Notes under the pieces: generated by a model
What the model was told of the DNA's origin: nothing
The model's database searches: none
Seen by the model: the letters and a program-made list of their open reading frames with translations, nothing else
NCBI GenBank assembly: GCA_031772625.1
Contig: CM062816.1
Location: forward strand, 826,566,556-826,630,555
DNA from: Pinus tabuliformis
Lineage: Eukaryota > Streptophyta > Pinopsida > Pinales > Pinaceae
Length of the DNA stretch: 64,000 bases
Reading direction: 5' to 3'
Shown here: piece by piece, positions 46,267-58,329 of the stretch
Numbering within the stretch: the first letter of the stretch is position 1
Layout of the letters: every line of letters starts with the position of its first letter
Translations under genes and position numbers: made by a program

Positions 46267-46280
46267 GGGCTCTGATACCA
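46267..46280 (-). promoter_or_regulatory. Copia primer-binding site (right arm)
   Basis: Minus strand TGGTATCAGAGCCC, an exact match to the usual tRNA-iMet complement, immediately after the LTR end ...TTTACA. Confidence 0.92.
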
Positions 46281-46742
46281 TGTAAATGTGTTAGAAAACC
46301 TGCACAGATGAATCTAGCTAGTAAAGGTTGAACACACAGCTTTGCAGAGCAAAAACAATAAAGGAAAATCGAAAGAACAAAAGAATGATTCATTAGAAAA
46401 TATGTTACAATGCTCATGATATAGAATTACTGGGTGAAGATCCCAAGGTAATGCACCATAGTGGTGATCAATGAGAGGACTCAACACCTACAACAAGTTC
46501 CGAAAAGAACTAGCCAGTTGCGGAGTGAAAGGAGGAGCAAATAAGGAATAAATCATGCAGAAAAACTAGCCAATTGCGAAGTTAAGGAAGAAGCAAATCA
46601 AGGAGTAAATCATGCAGAAGAAATAACCAGTTGCGGAGTTAAAGAAGAAGCAAATTAGGGAGTAAACCATGCAAAAGGAATCTTGCATGTAGTCCCATGC
46701 TCTAACTAAGTGTCTGCTTGTAGGTGTGTAGTATCCCCAACA
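46281..46742 (-). mobile_element. Copia 5' LTR, complete (462 bp)
   Basis: Minus orientation: starts TGTTGGGGATACTACACACC at 46742 and ends AACACATTTACA at 46281. Its upstream third (46508-46678) holds three tandem repeats of about 57 bp with AGTTGCGGAGTTAAAG and AAATCATGCAGAA, which look like a U3 enhancer array. It is inserted beside an ARM-repeat gene fragment. Confidence 0.85.
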
Positions 46743-47160
46743 ACCGAGAGCAATCGCTCATGGTCAGAACCTTCATAGAACCACCATTTTTCAAAATCTT
46801 CGCAAAATATAACAGACACTCTCCCGAATCATCTGACTAATGAACTGGGGATCTTTACCTAGTTTCCCTATGGCTTTCGCGGCGGCTTCTTGCCCTTCTA
46901 CAGTGCTTGCTTCCTTGATGAGGTTCAACAATGGCCCGATTTCGCCTTCTTCCAAAGTCGATTTTCTGTTGTGGTCGTTGTCCTGGGCCAGTGACACCAG
47001 CGTGATTGCGGCCTCAGCTCTCTCTTCGGGTTTTCTACCCGTGTGCAGGCGCGCAATTTGTTCGCAAATGAGGGCGAGCATGGGATCGTTGTCAGCGTCG
47101 CGTTCGCGATGGATCTATCCAGTAAGGTAATTTTTCTAAAGGCCGCCATTGATGTGAAGG
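46743..47160 (-). pseudogene. ARMADILLO-repeat-only (ARO)-like gene fragment
   Basis: Frame 47081-46791 reads MLALICEQIARLHTGRKPEE, AEAAITLVSLAQDNDHNRK, LEEGEIGPLLNLIKEAS, GQEAAAKAIGKLGKDPQF and MIRESVCYIL. This is about two ARM repeats of the plant ARO/ARM family of cytoplasmic scaffold proteins. The preceding frame has stops, and the continuation is cut off by the Copia LTR at 46742. It is a gene scrap, either truncated by the LTR insertion or carried here by a transposon. Confidence 0.72.
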
Positions 47161-47179
47161 TAAAGAACCCTCTTAATCA

Positions 47180-47884
47180 TAGTGTTGCGCCTGCATTGGG
47201 TTGAATTGAAGGAATTTTAATGACATCTACTAGACTAAGCATTCCAAGGGATTTAGAGTTTCAAACCAAACCAAACAAAACATTACACGTGGTAAAGTTT
47301 TTCCTAAAAACAACTCTTTTGCCATCAATCTTATGAAGAAATCCTCAAACAACTCATTCAAATGGTCTATCTTTAGATTGCCATCACACTAATTATAAAT
47401 GTCCAACTCATTCAAATGGTTCATTTTTAGATTGCCATCACATTGATTATAAATGTCCTCATAAGCTAGACATTCCATGATGAAGTGCCATGAGGTTTCA
47501 ACCACTCCATTCCTACAAAAGATACAAGTTCTTTCTTTCCACTCTACTCCATTCCTACAAAAGATAGTTCTTTCTTCTCACTCTTCCTTGGAGGTTATCC
47601 ATCTCTCTGTTTCACATCTAAGATGGTGAGATCTAGTCCTCACTTGTGCTATTAAAATTTTAGCCTTTCCCTTGATTGTGGCATTCAAATAAGTCTTTTC
47701 ATCATGTGACTTTGTTGGGTTGAAATTTTTGACATAGTGTTTTTTCGCACCCTGTTTTCCCCACATGGCAGTCCCAAAATTTTCAAGCACCAATTTTTTT
47801 ATCTCCTATTTAGAATTGGGACAATCTTGCTAATTAATTCCTTATTTTCCCATCCACTTGTCATTTTGCTTCCTCCAAGTTTTC
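47180..47884 (-). mobile_element. LINE 3' region, part after the composite insertion
   Basis: Minus strand: WRKQNDKWMGK next to the insertion point, then 47793-47578 VLENFGTAMWGKQGAKKHYV, KNFNPTKSHDEKTYL, ILIAQVRTRSHHLRCETERW. Then comes CIFCRNGVVETSWHFIMECL, the C-terminal zinc-finger-like end of LINE ORF2. Stops are present. It contains two small internal tandem doublets, about 54 bp at 47349-47458 and about 40 bp at 47498-47585. Its N-terminal continuation lies beyond the insertion at 62345. Confidence 0.82.
47880..47884. repeat. Target-site duplication, left
   Basis: TTTTC, directly before TGTAAGGACC; repeated at 62340-62344. Confidence 0.85.
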
Positions 47885-48403
47885 TGTAAGGACCACATCC
47901 AGACTATATACATATATGTATATATTTTTTTTAATCACAACAAAATGCACTAGAAGAGAAACACATTAGGATTTCATTTCAAGAAACATATCATAATATT
48001 TACATACATTTAACTAAGACCAATATAGTATTGCAACACATATGTACCGTTCACCAGAAGACGCGACTCCATTAGCTTTGTTGTTGCTAGTATTCCCTTG
48101 TTGTCGGTCACCTCCGTGAATGAATGGCGATGTACTTGATCCGAATGCGATGACCCACCGGTTAACCTCCCAGCCTACTCCTTGGGTACTCTTCTTCCCC
48201 GCGGACCCCCGAGCTGCAATGGGGTTGTACAATGGAGGAAAGCACTAGCTGGTAGAGGAGAGCACACCATGGCTCCAGAGTCCCCTCTCTAAAATCCTCT
48301 ACCTCACCAAACTCACTATAGCTTTGTAATCACTGCTCTGACATCATCTCATCCATCCAACAATAGGGTTCCAAAAAGTCCCTTCTCCCATGGCTTGCCC
48401 CAT

Positions 48404-48411
48404 CTTTTATA
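48404..48411 (-). promoter_or_regulatory. LTR TATA box
   Basis: TATAAAAG on the minus strand; equivalents stand at 58017-58010 and 60489-60482 in the other LTR copies. Confidence 0.65.
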
Positions 48412-49097
48412 CGAGTCCTCATAGGTGACACTTGTCATGTCATGCATAGTTAATTATTTTTTTATAATTCAATAGCTTGATTATTCACCCACCCATGTGT
48501 CATTCTCACATCAAGGGCCTCCAAAAATTATTTACTTAAATTTTTATTTAAAACTAATATTTTCCTCACCTCAACAAGATTCCTATTTCTTCTCCTAGTT
48601 GTCTCTTTATTCCCCCCTTTTATTCCTTAATTTGTGTTCATTACTTGAAGTCAATTAATGAGTCAAGGTTTTATCCCCGATCTACTCCCTAATTTAACTC
48701 AGGTTATCTCCTAGATGGATATTCTTATGTTGGTTGTTGACACATGGAGCTTCTCTACATTTCTCTAAATTTAATTTATTATTCTCATTTTAATTCACCT
48801 TCCTCTTTTCTTAATTAGGTTTAAATTAGTTTAGGATTAATCTTTATCCTTACCATTATGTTTGTCTTTCCCCTTTTTCCTAATTAAACCACATAATCTT
48901 CCTAGTATTTTCCAAAATGGGAAGGGTAGAGTTTTTAAGGTACTCTATTTTAATTCTTCCTATGATCCTCCTTATTCCAAGTTTTATTTTTGATTTAATT
49001 ACATCGGTTTCTAATCATCATTTACCCTTGATGTAAATTTACCTAGTTTTCATTCCTTGCTTATATTTATTTATTATTATTTATTTTTAATGATTCC

Positions 49098-49335
49098 AAG
49101 GATGTCAAGTTTGGTTGTGCCCTTCAAGAACTTCCCTAGAAGTTCCAAGGGTGCCACACCTAATAGTTTATTTGTGATGCCAAGGGTGCCAGTTTGGTTG
49201 TGCCCTTCAAGAACTTCCCTAGAAGTTCCAAGGGTGCCACACCAAGTAGTTTATTTGTGATGCCAAGGGTGCCAAGTTGGTCGTGCCCTTCAAGAAATTC
49301 CCTTGAAGTTCCAAGGGTGCCACACCACTTGCCCT
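49098..49335. repeat. 84-bp tandem triplication in U3
   Basis: Three units with AAGGGTGCCA, GTTGTGCCCTTCAAGAA and CTAGAAGTTCCAAGGGTGCC. The same array occurs at 61176-61415 in the right LTR. Confidence 0.88.
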
Positions 49336-50261
49336 TCAAGCATCCAGTGACTACGAGGGGAAAGTATAGTGCAACATCATAGACCACTATCATCTCCTAT
49401 GTTGCCTGCTATAGTGAGACTAATGGTGTCGGGGATCAAGGAATCCACCTTGATACGCGCCCCCCGATAAAGTCATCATGAGCGACACAACTTTGGGACC
49501 TGCCCTCATGGCATCGTCATCTTCAAGGCGAAGGTGTTTTAACCCTTCCAGCCCAAGTCGCAGCGGGAGTGCTAGTGGGTGAGATCAGGGACTCTGTCCC
49601 ACCCCTCCCATGTAGTTCCATCCACCTGTACAACCCCATCACGCATATGTGGGTCATTCGGTCAAGCAACTAATCTGTGTCAGGTGTCATCGACATGTCA
49701 TATGCGAGTGCCTCTGATGGTTTCCTGCCATACTCAATAATCATCAGTAACAAGGTTTCTCAATGTTAGTCAATTATCATAATAGCATCATTAACAATTC
49801 CTAGTCATTCCATCATTGTCCATTGTAAGTCTGAACTAAAGGAAGTATGTAACATAGGGGACACATCCCTCATGGCTATCATCAATAATCATCAATGGAA
49901 ACATACATATTCATTAAGCTATCAACATCGTAACATCGTAGAAATATACCTATCTATCAAATTTATCCTCATTATGCTTTTAGTGGAGCGCATACATATT
50001 CTTTACTACCCTCATCATAAATTCAAATAGAGACCAACTTAACTATTTAATATTGCAATCATCAGAATACTGATAGATAAGCTACATAACCATTCATGCT
50101 ATCATAATATCAATGGAAAGCATTCATAAACATCACAACCATGAATATCTCAATCGCTAATAATAGTGTCATGGGTCCAGATCCTCAATCTGAGGTCCTC
50201 GAAGAATAAAGTGTCTAAGATAATGTCGTATTAAGGTCAAGAAACTAGAGTGGGCACTACA

Positions 50262-50276
50262 TACACCCCCTCTTAA
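50262..50276 (-). promoter_or_regulatory. Polypurine tract of the composite element
   Basis: Minus strand ATTAAGAGGGGGTGTA stands immediately before the LTR start. A short inverted repeat GGACTTCG/CGAAGTCC lies next to it at 50281-50299. Confidence 0.8.
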
Positions 50277-52652
50277 TAATGGACTTCGTCTCGAAGTCCT
50301 CGAAACATAAAGGAAAACGACGACACATATCCTAGGAATCCTTCCTGAAACTCTTGCTAACCTTCTGGTAACAGGTATCTCTGATTTTTAAATTAAGCAC
50401 ATTTTTTTTTTTTTTGCATAATTTAACTTTAAGTAAAATGTCAATATGTGGATTTACTAGCACAAAAATACAAATAACAAAGCACCAATGAAGAGAATAA
50501 CATGCCTTAGTTTTCACTAGATCAAAACATATTAGACTGTCATATATCCAGGAAACATGATATCAAGGTCCACACAAACTAATTGCTTTGGATTTACAAA
50601 CTAACTGAATTATCATCGCATTACACCTCTTACTTACTATACAAGTCCATGCTGACATTGATCATTTCAAAAGAAGCCCGTGTTACTCAAACATCTCAAG
50701 GAAAATAACTTAGAGCAATGTTTTTCAGACTATAAAAGCTTAAGGCACATTGCTCTTGCCATTGGTAGCAATAACATATTCTTGATCAAAGAGACTGGTT
50801 GAGGATTTTGAAACTAGTGAACCAAAATTCCCATTCCAGGTTCCAATTCATCATCTTAAAAGGAGATATCACTTACAAAAGCTTTGATATAAATTTTCAT
50901 TCTGCAATACAAAATTTATTTCCTCAGGCACTCAAAAATAAGCAGAATGTTTGTATCATATTTTAATAACCACTCCCAATGACTACTTTGTTGTCTGAAA
51001 TAATATGTTTATTTTATTTTTCATTTATCATCTAACAACCCAAAAAATTTGTACAAGGAACAAACCAAAAATAGATTGCTTCAGTTGATAACTCTAAAGC
51101 ACTCGGGTAGAGAATTGAGGCAAGAAAATATAGATTTAGACTGTAATAGTTAAAAGCATAGAAAGGGTTTTTTAATGATTAAGGTTGTTATTTAATACTA
51201 ACATTGTTTTATTCCCAAAAACAACATTCATTTCAAAGCTTTATCTAGAGAGGAAACGAATAGACCCATAAATACCGCAACTCCCTAATGAAAGTAAGAC
51301 TCATCAGTATTAAAAATTTGTGTTTTAAATCGAAGGATCACCATAGAAGATTGCAATAGGGAATATAATAGACAGTTTGGGATTTATTTTTAGTGATAAT
51401 AAGAGGCCTTAACAATCAGGGTTCATAAGCTATGTTCAAAGCCACTGCGTTATTCTAGGTACCAAAAATAGGCTCTTCTAGTAGTCAATGGACAATGGCA
51501 GCTGTAAGCATCACACGTAATGAGAGACGAGGACATAATGTAAATGCAAAGGGCCACATAACATCAGAATGGAAAGAAAATTTCTAGCTTAGAGAATAAA
51601 CCATGATGCCATTCAAATCACAGGCCTTCAATTATTTCCATTTAAATTCAAGTACCCCTTTTGAACAATATTTAGTTCGATAACCAAGTGTTAAGAACTT
51701 TGAAGGCAACTAATGAAGGAAAATCCTTAGTGACTTACAATAGAAACTTTAAGCCATATTCAAAATTGCTTCTTTTAAAAACAAATCATTTTGCATATAA
51801 AACCAAACTAGTTGTTCACAAATATTCAAGAAAACAAAGTTCAAATTAATGAAAAGGGCTCATGTTTCTGGATATTTAATTATTGATCCATCTAAACTGG
51901 ACTTCAGAATGAAGAGAAGGAATCATAGAGAAAAGCAGCTTGGATATGAAAAAGAGAGGAGGAGTTGCATTAAAAATCTACAGAATAATTTAAGTGATGA
52001 ACATAATTTTTAGCAGAAAGATGCAGAAGAATTATTCAGAACCGGGGAGACATAAATTGTTCATGGAAACGGATTAGGAAATGTACAAAGTTGTTTGCCG
52101 AATAATTCACGCTACATGAAAAGGGTTAAAAATGATGCTAGCATGCTTCATATTTTGATGTGATATACAATTTTAATGGAAGCTTGTCATCACGTTGTTT
52201 ATCTGAATACAATTCCTAGCCAGTCAAATTGATATCTAACACTAAAGTATTTAGGCCGGAATTCCAACAGAACACCAAATGAAGATTTGTCACCCTAACT
52301 TCTGTTCAGTTGTGATTGAGAAGGCAACAAAGTTTGAACTGTGCAAAGTCCTCAAAGAATTTGAATTCGAAGTCGTTCCAAGAAAATCGAATCTGGCACA
52401 ATTCTAAGTCATTAAATAGAATAAAATTTCAATAACTTGCAAGATTGGACATATTTCAATAAATATTGGCCTTTAAAAACAAAAAAACGAAATCAAATGC
52501 GTGAAATCTGGAAACATGTGACACAGCGAGAGCCTAGATCTGAAACATGACACCACCAGAGTCCTGGATCTGGCAATACGTGGTTTTTCTTCCGAACCAA
52601 CCATGAGAATCTCTGATTTTAAATCTGCTTTCCAGAATAAAGGTCTTCTAAA
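50277..52652. other. Element interior between PPR gene and polypurine tract, no gene seen
   Basis: AT-rich, with only short ORFs and no retroelement motif. It may be the captured 3' flank of the PPR gene. This could be tested by matching it to the donor locus. Confidence 0.55.
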
Positions 52653-55430
52653 TCAGGGAACTGCATTTTCTTGACTAGAAATGCCAGGGATTCTGAAGAA
52701 CATAGGCCATTTGTTGAAAAGGATTTGGTTGCTTCCAATAGCTAGGGTATGCTGCCCATGCCTAACTTGAAAGCTCGTAATGAACTTTGACAACAAAATG
52801 AGCCTCTTCCATTGACTAGGTCTGAATCCTTTTTTAGTCATGTTCTTCATAAATTTATAAGCCTCGTTTATTCTACGTACTTTGCAAAAACCATGCACAA
52901 GGATATCATAAGTTAACATATTTGGAGCATATCTTTTCTTCGCCATATTGTTGAATAGATTGCAAGCTGTTTCCATTTTTCCTTCCTTGCACAGGGCTCC
53001 AATCAATATGTTGTAAGTAAAAATATTGGGTACAAAAGATTGCTCTATCAATTCTTCCAAAAGTCCTAGACTGGACTCAGGATTCCATGCATTAAAAAGC
53101 TCATCAAAAAATATGCTGTAGGTGCCCACAATAGGATGAAATCCTTGTCTGTGCAGCAATTGAAAAAGCACTCTAGCTTGGTTGGCTTGCTGCAGCTTAA
53201 AACTATGCATCAAGAGAATATTATAAATGTAGGCAGAAGAGCGGCGACCTTTTGCATTCATGTCAATAAAGATCTTTAGTGTTGTATTAAACATGCCCAG
53301 TTTACATAAAACACAAATAAGTTCCTCACAGCACTCGGACGAGGAATCAATGCTTTAGCAGTCATCTCTTCAAAGAATGTAAGTGCCAGATCCACCTTCC
53401 CTACCTTACAAAGGCCACTTATTAAAACACTGTACAATCTACTGGACGGAGAATAATTCCTTGAGAGGGCTTCAAAAAAGTTCAACGCATCAACCAATTC
53501 CTTACACTTCAAGTAACCATGTAACAAGCTAATATGGGTATTAGAGATGGACAAACACCCATTCTCATGCATCTTGTCATAAACTTGCCTAGCAATGTCA
53601 GGGTGGCCTGCATTACAAAGCCCATTTATAAAGACATTAGAGATTTTGGCATTAGGGGGGTGACCTGGCACATGCATATCTAACAACTGAAGAACTTGAT
53701 CTGAGTAGTCTAATTCACACACAACTTTAATCACCATGCTGAACAAATAGCGACTTGGACAATGGCCGTACTCTTGCATTTCAAGAAACAATTTTGAAGC
53801 TATCCCTGCCCTTTTTGCCAAACAAAATCCTTTTATTAAACCAGAATAAGTATCCTTGTTCAGAACTACATTTTCTCTTCTTAGTTTTCTCGGCACCAAA
53901 TATTTGTCATCTACTCTACCAGCCTTGCAGAGAGCAGAAATGAATGTGGTGCAGGTGGAATTGCTTGGGACATCCTTTCCTTTAATCCCTTTGTCAATAA
54001 TGTCCTGCATTTCATCCAATTTCCTAGCTTTGTGCAAAGTTTTCACAAGGGTGAAATATGTTCGTTTCCAAGGGGTAAATTCCGATGCTATCTCGTCATC
54101 TAGAACTCGACAGGCAGTGTCCAATTTTCTAGCTCTACAGAGGGCATTGATTAGATGGTTATAAGCCAGATTATCTGGGGAAAAGCCAAATTTTGATCTT
54201 CTATTGAAAAAAATCAAGTGCAATAAGTAACAAACCTCCCTCAGAAAAAACACAAACCAGTGCATTCATGGTATTACTGTCAGGGAAAACATGCTTGTTT
54301 TTCATCTCAATCAGTAAATTGTAGGCCTTGTCAAGTCTCTTTGCCCCCAAAAGTCGACTTAGCAAAGCATTGTAGCAAGACCATCCAGGAATAAAACCTC
54401 GTGGAGTTGTCTCCTCAAAGTATTTCAGTGCCTCATCCACTCCATTTCCCTCTACAAGAGCCTTGATCCATGCATCATGCACTTTAGGCATCGAGACATG
54501 CCCCTCTTTCCTGATTTCCTCAATCAGTCTGCGGGCTTCATCGGTCCTCTTGCCTTTGCAAAATGCACTGATAAGTACAACAATTGCAGCTTCATTCACA
54601 GTACAACCATTATGCCTAAGGTCGTCGAACAATCGTTTGGCCTCCTTTAATTTCCCCTGCTTGCAAAGACTAGTGATCATTGTGCAATCACTAGATGCAT
54701 TCCTAAGGCGCCCACAGCAAATCTGTTTGTAAATTATCTCGACAACATCGAAGCAGTTCTGCTCCACCAATCCATTCAACAAGGCATTGTATGAAATCTT
54801 ATCTAAATCCAATCCCTGAAACCTCATTCGCGAAAACATCTGCAGAGCAAGATCGGACTCCCCAGCAAAAGCGTAGCCCGTGATTAATATTTTATAGTAC
54901 CGCTCACCGCGCACTCTTCTCTGCTTCTGGAACGAATCCAGCCAATCCAATATCACCCTCGTCATTTTGGCTTCGGAGAGCATTTTTAATATCGTGTAAT
55001 AGGCAGCTCCAGTGTGTCGATATCTCAAGGCCCAATCAAAAAACCTCAACCCTAACAACAAATCATCTTTGTGCTGCTTCAAAACCTTGACAACACATTC
55101 TTCTGTCAATCTGAGATTGAGCTGAGTGAGTGCATTTTCTATATTAAAACCCTCCCTTTCTCTGCTCTGCGAGAGCACCTCATGGATATTTTCGATAGCA
55201 TTCTCCATCTCTTCGCATCTCTGCCCGATCTCTGGGTGTGGATGCCAATGCTGGAAGAGTGAAGCAATGTCTCTAATCCCCACATTACTTGCAGCTGCAA
55301 TGTTATCAACAGAAGTTGTGCGGTGTTTAAGCAGAGCCTGCCATTGAAGTCCTGAAATTTTGATCCCTTCTGTGTTATGGCGGTAATTTCTCTTTCTTCC
55401 ATTGAAAATTCGGATGCATCTTCTCAGCAT
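52653..55430 (-). pseudogene. P-class PPR gene, nearly full length, two frameshifts
   Basis: ATG 55430 starts MLRRCIRIFNGRKRNYRHN, a basic N-terminus that could target an organelle. About 930 residues of tandem 35-residue pentatricopeptide repeats follow, e.g. YNALLNGLVEQNCFDVVEII, MITSLCKQGKLKEAKRLFDD, NHLINALCRARKLDTACRVL, YNILIGALCKEGKMETACNL, YDILVHGFCKVRRINEAYKF. The family binds organellar RNA. No E or DYW editing domain is visible, so it is P-class. The frame breaks at about 54225 (seven T where six restore the frame) and at about 53325 (one base lost relative to the second copy). No introns. It sits sense-oriented inside the LTR element, 90 bp from the TNL fragment. Confidence 0.9.
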
Positions 55431-55519
55431 CGTTGTTCATTCTTAAACCCTATACACCGAACGCTAATACTAAAATCCAAACCTTGAAAATGTAAAATCA
55501 ATGAACAACAGCTCAATTG

Positions 55520-57077
55520 CTATCTGCGCATTTCCGTTACTTTATATGACTGCTGCAACAGATCATCAATGTTCTCTGTCCCACGCCGAAGGAAAAGAGG
55601 CAATCCCGAATGAATCCATATTTTACCCCATAACAATTCCAAGATATCCTCATCACTATCAGTGTTTTCAGCACTGAGCATCATAATTCCGCGCACTTCC
55701 GTTATTTCATATGATTGCTGCAACAGATCATCAATGTTCTCTGTTCGACGCCAAAGGAAACGTGGCAATCCCGAAGCCTCCACCACAATTTCTCTGCCTA
55801 TGTCTGTAGATGTTACCTTCACTATCCACCTCTACAATACGTTTGTTTTGTAAATTTTCAAACACCAGCGGACCGTTCCAGCCTGATCCATTCCATATTC
55901 TTATTGCCATTTCCTTGTTTTCTCCTATGAAAAAGCAGGCAATATCTAAGAATACCTATTTTTCGTCTCTATCAAGCTCATCATAACTAATCCTAATCCT
56001 CTTTTGAATCTCATGGGGATGTATTTGTCGAATTCCATCCCATTGATCTTTCCAATAAGAAGGGTCATGTTTTCCATAAAGGTGTGCCCTAAATACCTTC
56101 AGAGATAAAGACAATCCGTCGTCAACTTCCAAGAACTTATTTACAAAATATTCAAATCCTGAAAGTGGATAGGGTCTGCTGAAGGCTTGTGAACAGAAAA
56201 ACTCTCGGGAATGCGGTGTATTGAGGCCAGACAACTTATAAATTAATGAATCTTGGACTCCTTCACATCTGAGAACATCTTTTTGCCTTTGAGAAGAAAA
56301 ATAATCATATATTAATATAATAATAAAATCCTGTGTCAAGCATTTAAATTGGATTAATCCAAAATGGGCAGCTAGTCCACGATGCGAGAGCCGATCTGCC
56401 CGAAAATTAATATTAAGCTATCTGAGCAGAGAACATTTTGAACAGGCGAAAACACATTCACCTGATTCACATCATCTAAACTTATCAAGGCATTAGAATA
56501 TGAAAGCTAATGCTTAATCATCTCAATGCCTTCACTAACACTCTCTATATGAAAATAACATTGAGTCAACCCCTTCAGAAGTTTTCTCTGCAAGGAATGT
56601 AGTGAGTTTTCGCTTGCCTTTTCTCTTATATCAAATAAAAATAGGATCTACTGTAATTTGAACGCTTCTCGTTAAAGAGTTCTGTAGCCAAGGTTGTCTT
56701 CCCTACTCCACCTAACCCCACGATCCCCACGACCTGAGGTTTTCCACTCTGCTGTTGTTGCAATAAGATTGTTCTCTCAAAATCCTTGACCTTTTCATCC
56801 AAACTAGTTGGATATTTTGAGATTGAAATCATCACGCATAATGGTTGTTTGTTGGAACCTCCTATAACATGCGATGAGTTCGATTCGCTGCACCTACGAG
56901 CATTTCCTTCTCCAAGTGCAAACAATAGCGTTCAAATACTTTAGCTGTGACATTCAATCGGAAAGCGAGACGGAAGAAAAAGTCGATTTCGAGCCGGTTA
57001 AACTTGGAATCGCTAATGTCGCCCACTCTGGTATAGAAATCATTTTTATAGTGCTCCAGCGGTTGGAGTTTAAGCAA
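55520..57077 (-). pseudogene. TIR-NBS-LRR-type resistance gene fragment
   Basis: Pieces in order on the minus strand. 56925-56626 has the P-loop GIVGLGGVGKTTLATELFNE, then coding-like sequence with stops including NSLHSLQRKLLKGLTQ and a kinase-2-like ALISLDDVNQ. 56339-55956 has SLIYKLSGLNTPHSREFFC, GLSLSLKVFRAHLYGK and IRISYDELDRDEK (GLPL- and ARC-type motifs). 55822-55520 has GREIVVEASGLPRFLWRRTE, the MHD-linker region, and a partly duplicated TENIDDLLQQSY block. TIR is not clear and the LRRs are absent. Stops and a small insertion break the NB-ARC domain. Confidence 0.82.
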
Positions 57078-57452
57078 AATTCAACAATCTTCCACAGCGT
57101 TTGGAATTTCAGGGGATAAAAACAAAGCAAAACAGAATTTATGAAATTAAACAACGTTTCTACAAAATGCCATGGAATTTTAGGCTATTGAAGAAGAAAA
57201 ATGCCAAAATTCGTGAAATTTAACAGAGATGTTTTAGATTTCTCCGGCGGATAGAATTTCAAGGGAAGAAACAGGGCAACAACTAAAATTGACGAATTCG
57301 TGAGCAGAGATTCTTTAAAATTCCTCGCCAGACGAAATTGCAAGGGATAAACGAAGGAGGAGGTCGGAGTTAGTCACATTAGTTAGAGATTTTCATCATA
57401 TTATTTAACAAAACTAGCCATGCATGCATGGGCCCATAGGCCTCAAGGGTTC
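57078..57452 (-). other. Leader of the composite element, no gene seen
   Basis: Lies between the primer site and the TNL fragment. It carries repeated wording (AAATTTCACGAATTTTGGC-like and AATTTCAAGGGAAG-like) but no retroelement protein motif. Confidence 0.5.
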
Positions 57453-57470
57453 AACATGGCTCTGATACCA
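57453..57470 (-). promoter_or_regulatory. Primer-binding site of the composite element
   Basis: Minus strand TGGTATCAGAGCCATGTT, complementary to tRNA-iMet, two bases after the LTR terminus TCCTTACA. Confidence 0.88.
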
Positions 57471-57472
57471 AG

Positions 57473-57488
57473 TGTAAGGACCACATCC

Positions 57489-57541
<53 letters not shown>

Positions 57542-58329
57542 CACAACAAAATGCACTAAAAGAGAAACACATTAGGATTTCATTTCAAGAAACATATCAT
57601 AATATTTACATACATTTAACTAAGACCAATATAGTATTGCAACACATATGTACTGTTCACCAGAAGACGCAACTCCATTAGCTTTGCTGTTGCTAGTATT
57701 CCCTTGTTGTCGGTCACCTCCGTGAATGAATGGCGATGTACTTGATCCGAATGCGATGACCCACCGGTTAACCTCCCAGCCTACTCCTTGGGTACTCTTC
57801 TTCCCCGCGGACCCCTGAGCTACAATGGGGTTGTACAATGGAGGAAAGCACTAGCTGGTAGAGGAGAGCACACCATGGCTCCAGAGTCCCCTCTCTAAAA
57901 TCCTCTACCTCACCAAACTCACTATAGCTTCGTAATCACTGCTCTGACATCATCTCATCCATCCAACAATAGGGTTCCAAAAAGTCCCTTCTCCCATGGC
58001 TTGCCTCTTCTTTTATAGGAGTCCTCATAGGTGACACTTGTCATGTCATGCATAATTAATTATTTTTTTATAATTCAATAGCTTGATTATTCACCTACCC
58101 ATGTGTCATTCTCACATCAAGGGCCTCCCAAAATTATTTACTTAAATTTTTATTTAAAACTAATAATTTCCTCACCTCAACAAGATTCCTATTTCTTCTC
58201 CTAGTTGTCTCTTTATTCCCCCCTTTTATTCCTTAATTTGTGTTCATTACTTGAAGTCAATTAATGAGTCAAGATTTTATCCCCGATCTACTCCCTAATT
58301 TAACTCAGGTTATCTCCTAGATGGATATT
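57473..58329 (-). mobile_element. Truncated second LTR copy (857 bp)
   Basis: The last 857 bp of the LTR (TATA at 58017-58010, the ATG-less 72-codon frame at 57838-57620, terminus at 57473). It ends abruptly at ATGGATATT, where it joins the PPR copy. A (TA)n run at 57494-57537 is expanded relative to the mixed TA/CA tract at the same place in the other LTRs. Confidence 0.88.

Larger units (their letters stand above)
39668..46280. repeat. 6.6-kb Copia palindrome with 79-bp spacer
   Basis: The left arm 39668-42932 and right arm 43012-46280 are inverted copies of primer site, leader, gag, protease, integrase and part of RT. They are about 92% identical at protein level by eye. The spacer 42933-43011 is the continuation of the right copy into its YVDD region. 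The arms have each accumulated different stops. Confidence 0.92.
47885..50261 (-). mobile_element. 3' LTR of the composite element (2377 bp)
   Basis: Minus orientation starts TGTAGTGCCCACTCTAG at 50261 and ends TGGTCCTTACA at 47885. A TATA box TATAAAAG lies at 48411-48404, and an open but ATG-less 72-codon frame (48232-48014) downstream is conserved in all three LTRs. Upstream of TATA, 49098-49335 holds three tandem copies of an 84-bp unit (TTCCAAGGGTGCCACACC). It matches the LTR at 59978-62339 at roughly 97% by eye. Confidence 0.9.

Noticed and set aside
39668..46280. Palindrome as a pure assembly artefact
   Set aside because: The arms carry different stops and substitutions throughout, so they are real distinct copies, although the centre still merits read-level confirmation.
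49057..49382. Overlapping short ORFs on both strands in the LTR
   Set aside because: They are produced by the 84-bp tandem repeat and have no protein-like features.
53755..54164. Plus-strand ORFs opposite the PPR gene
   Set aside because: Shadows of the PPR repeats; the same shadows recur opposite the second copy.
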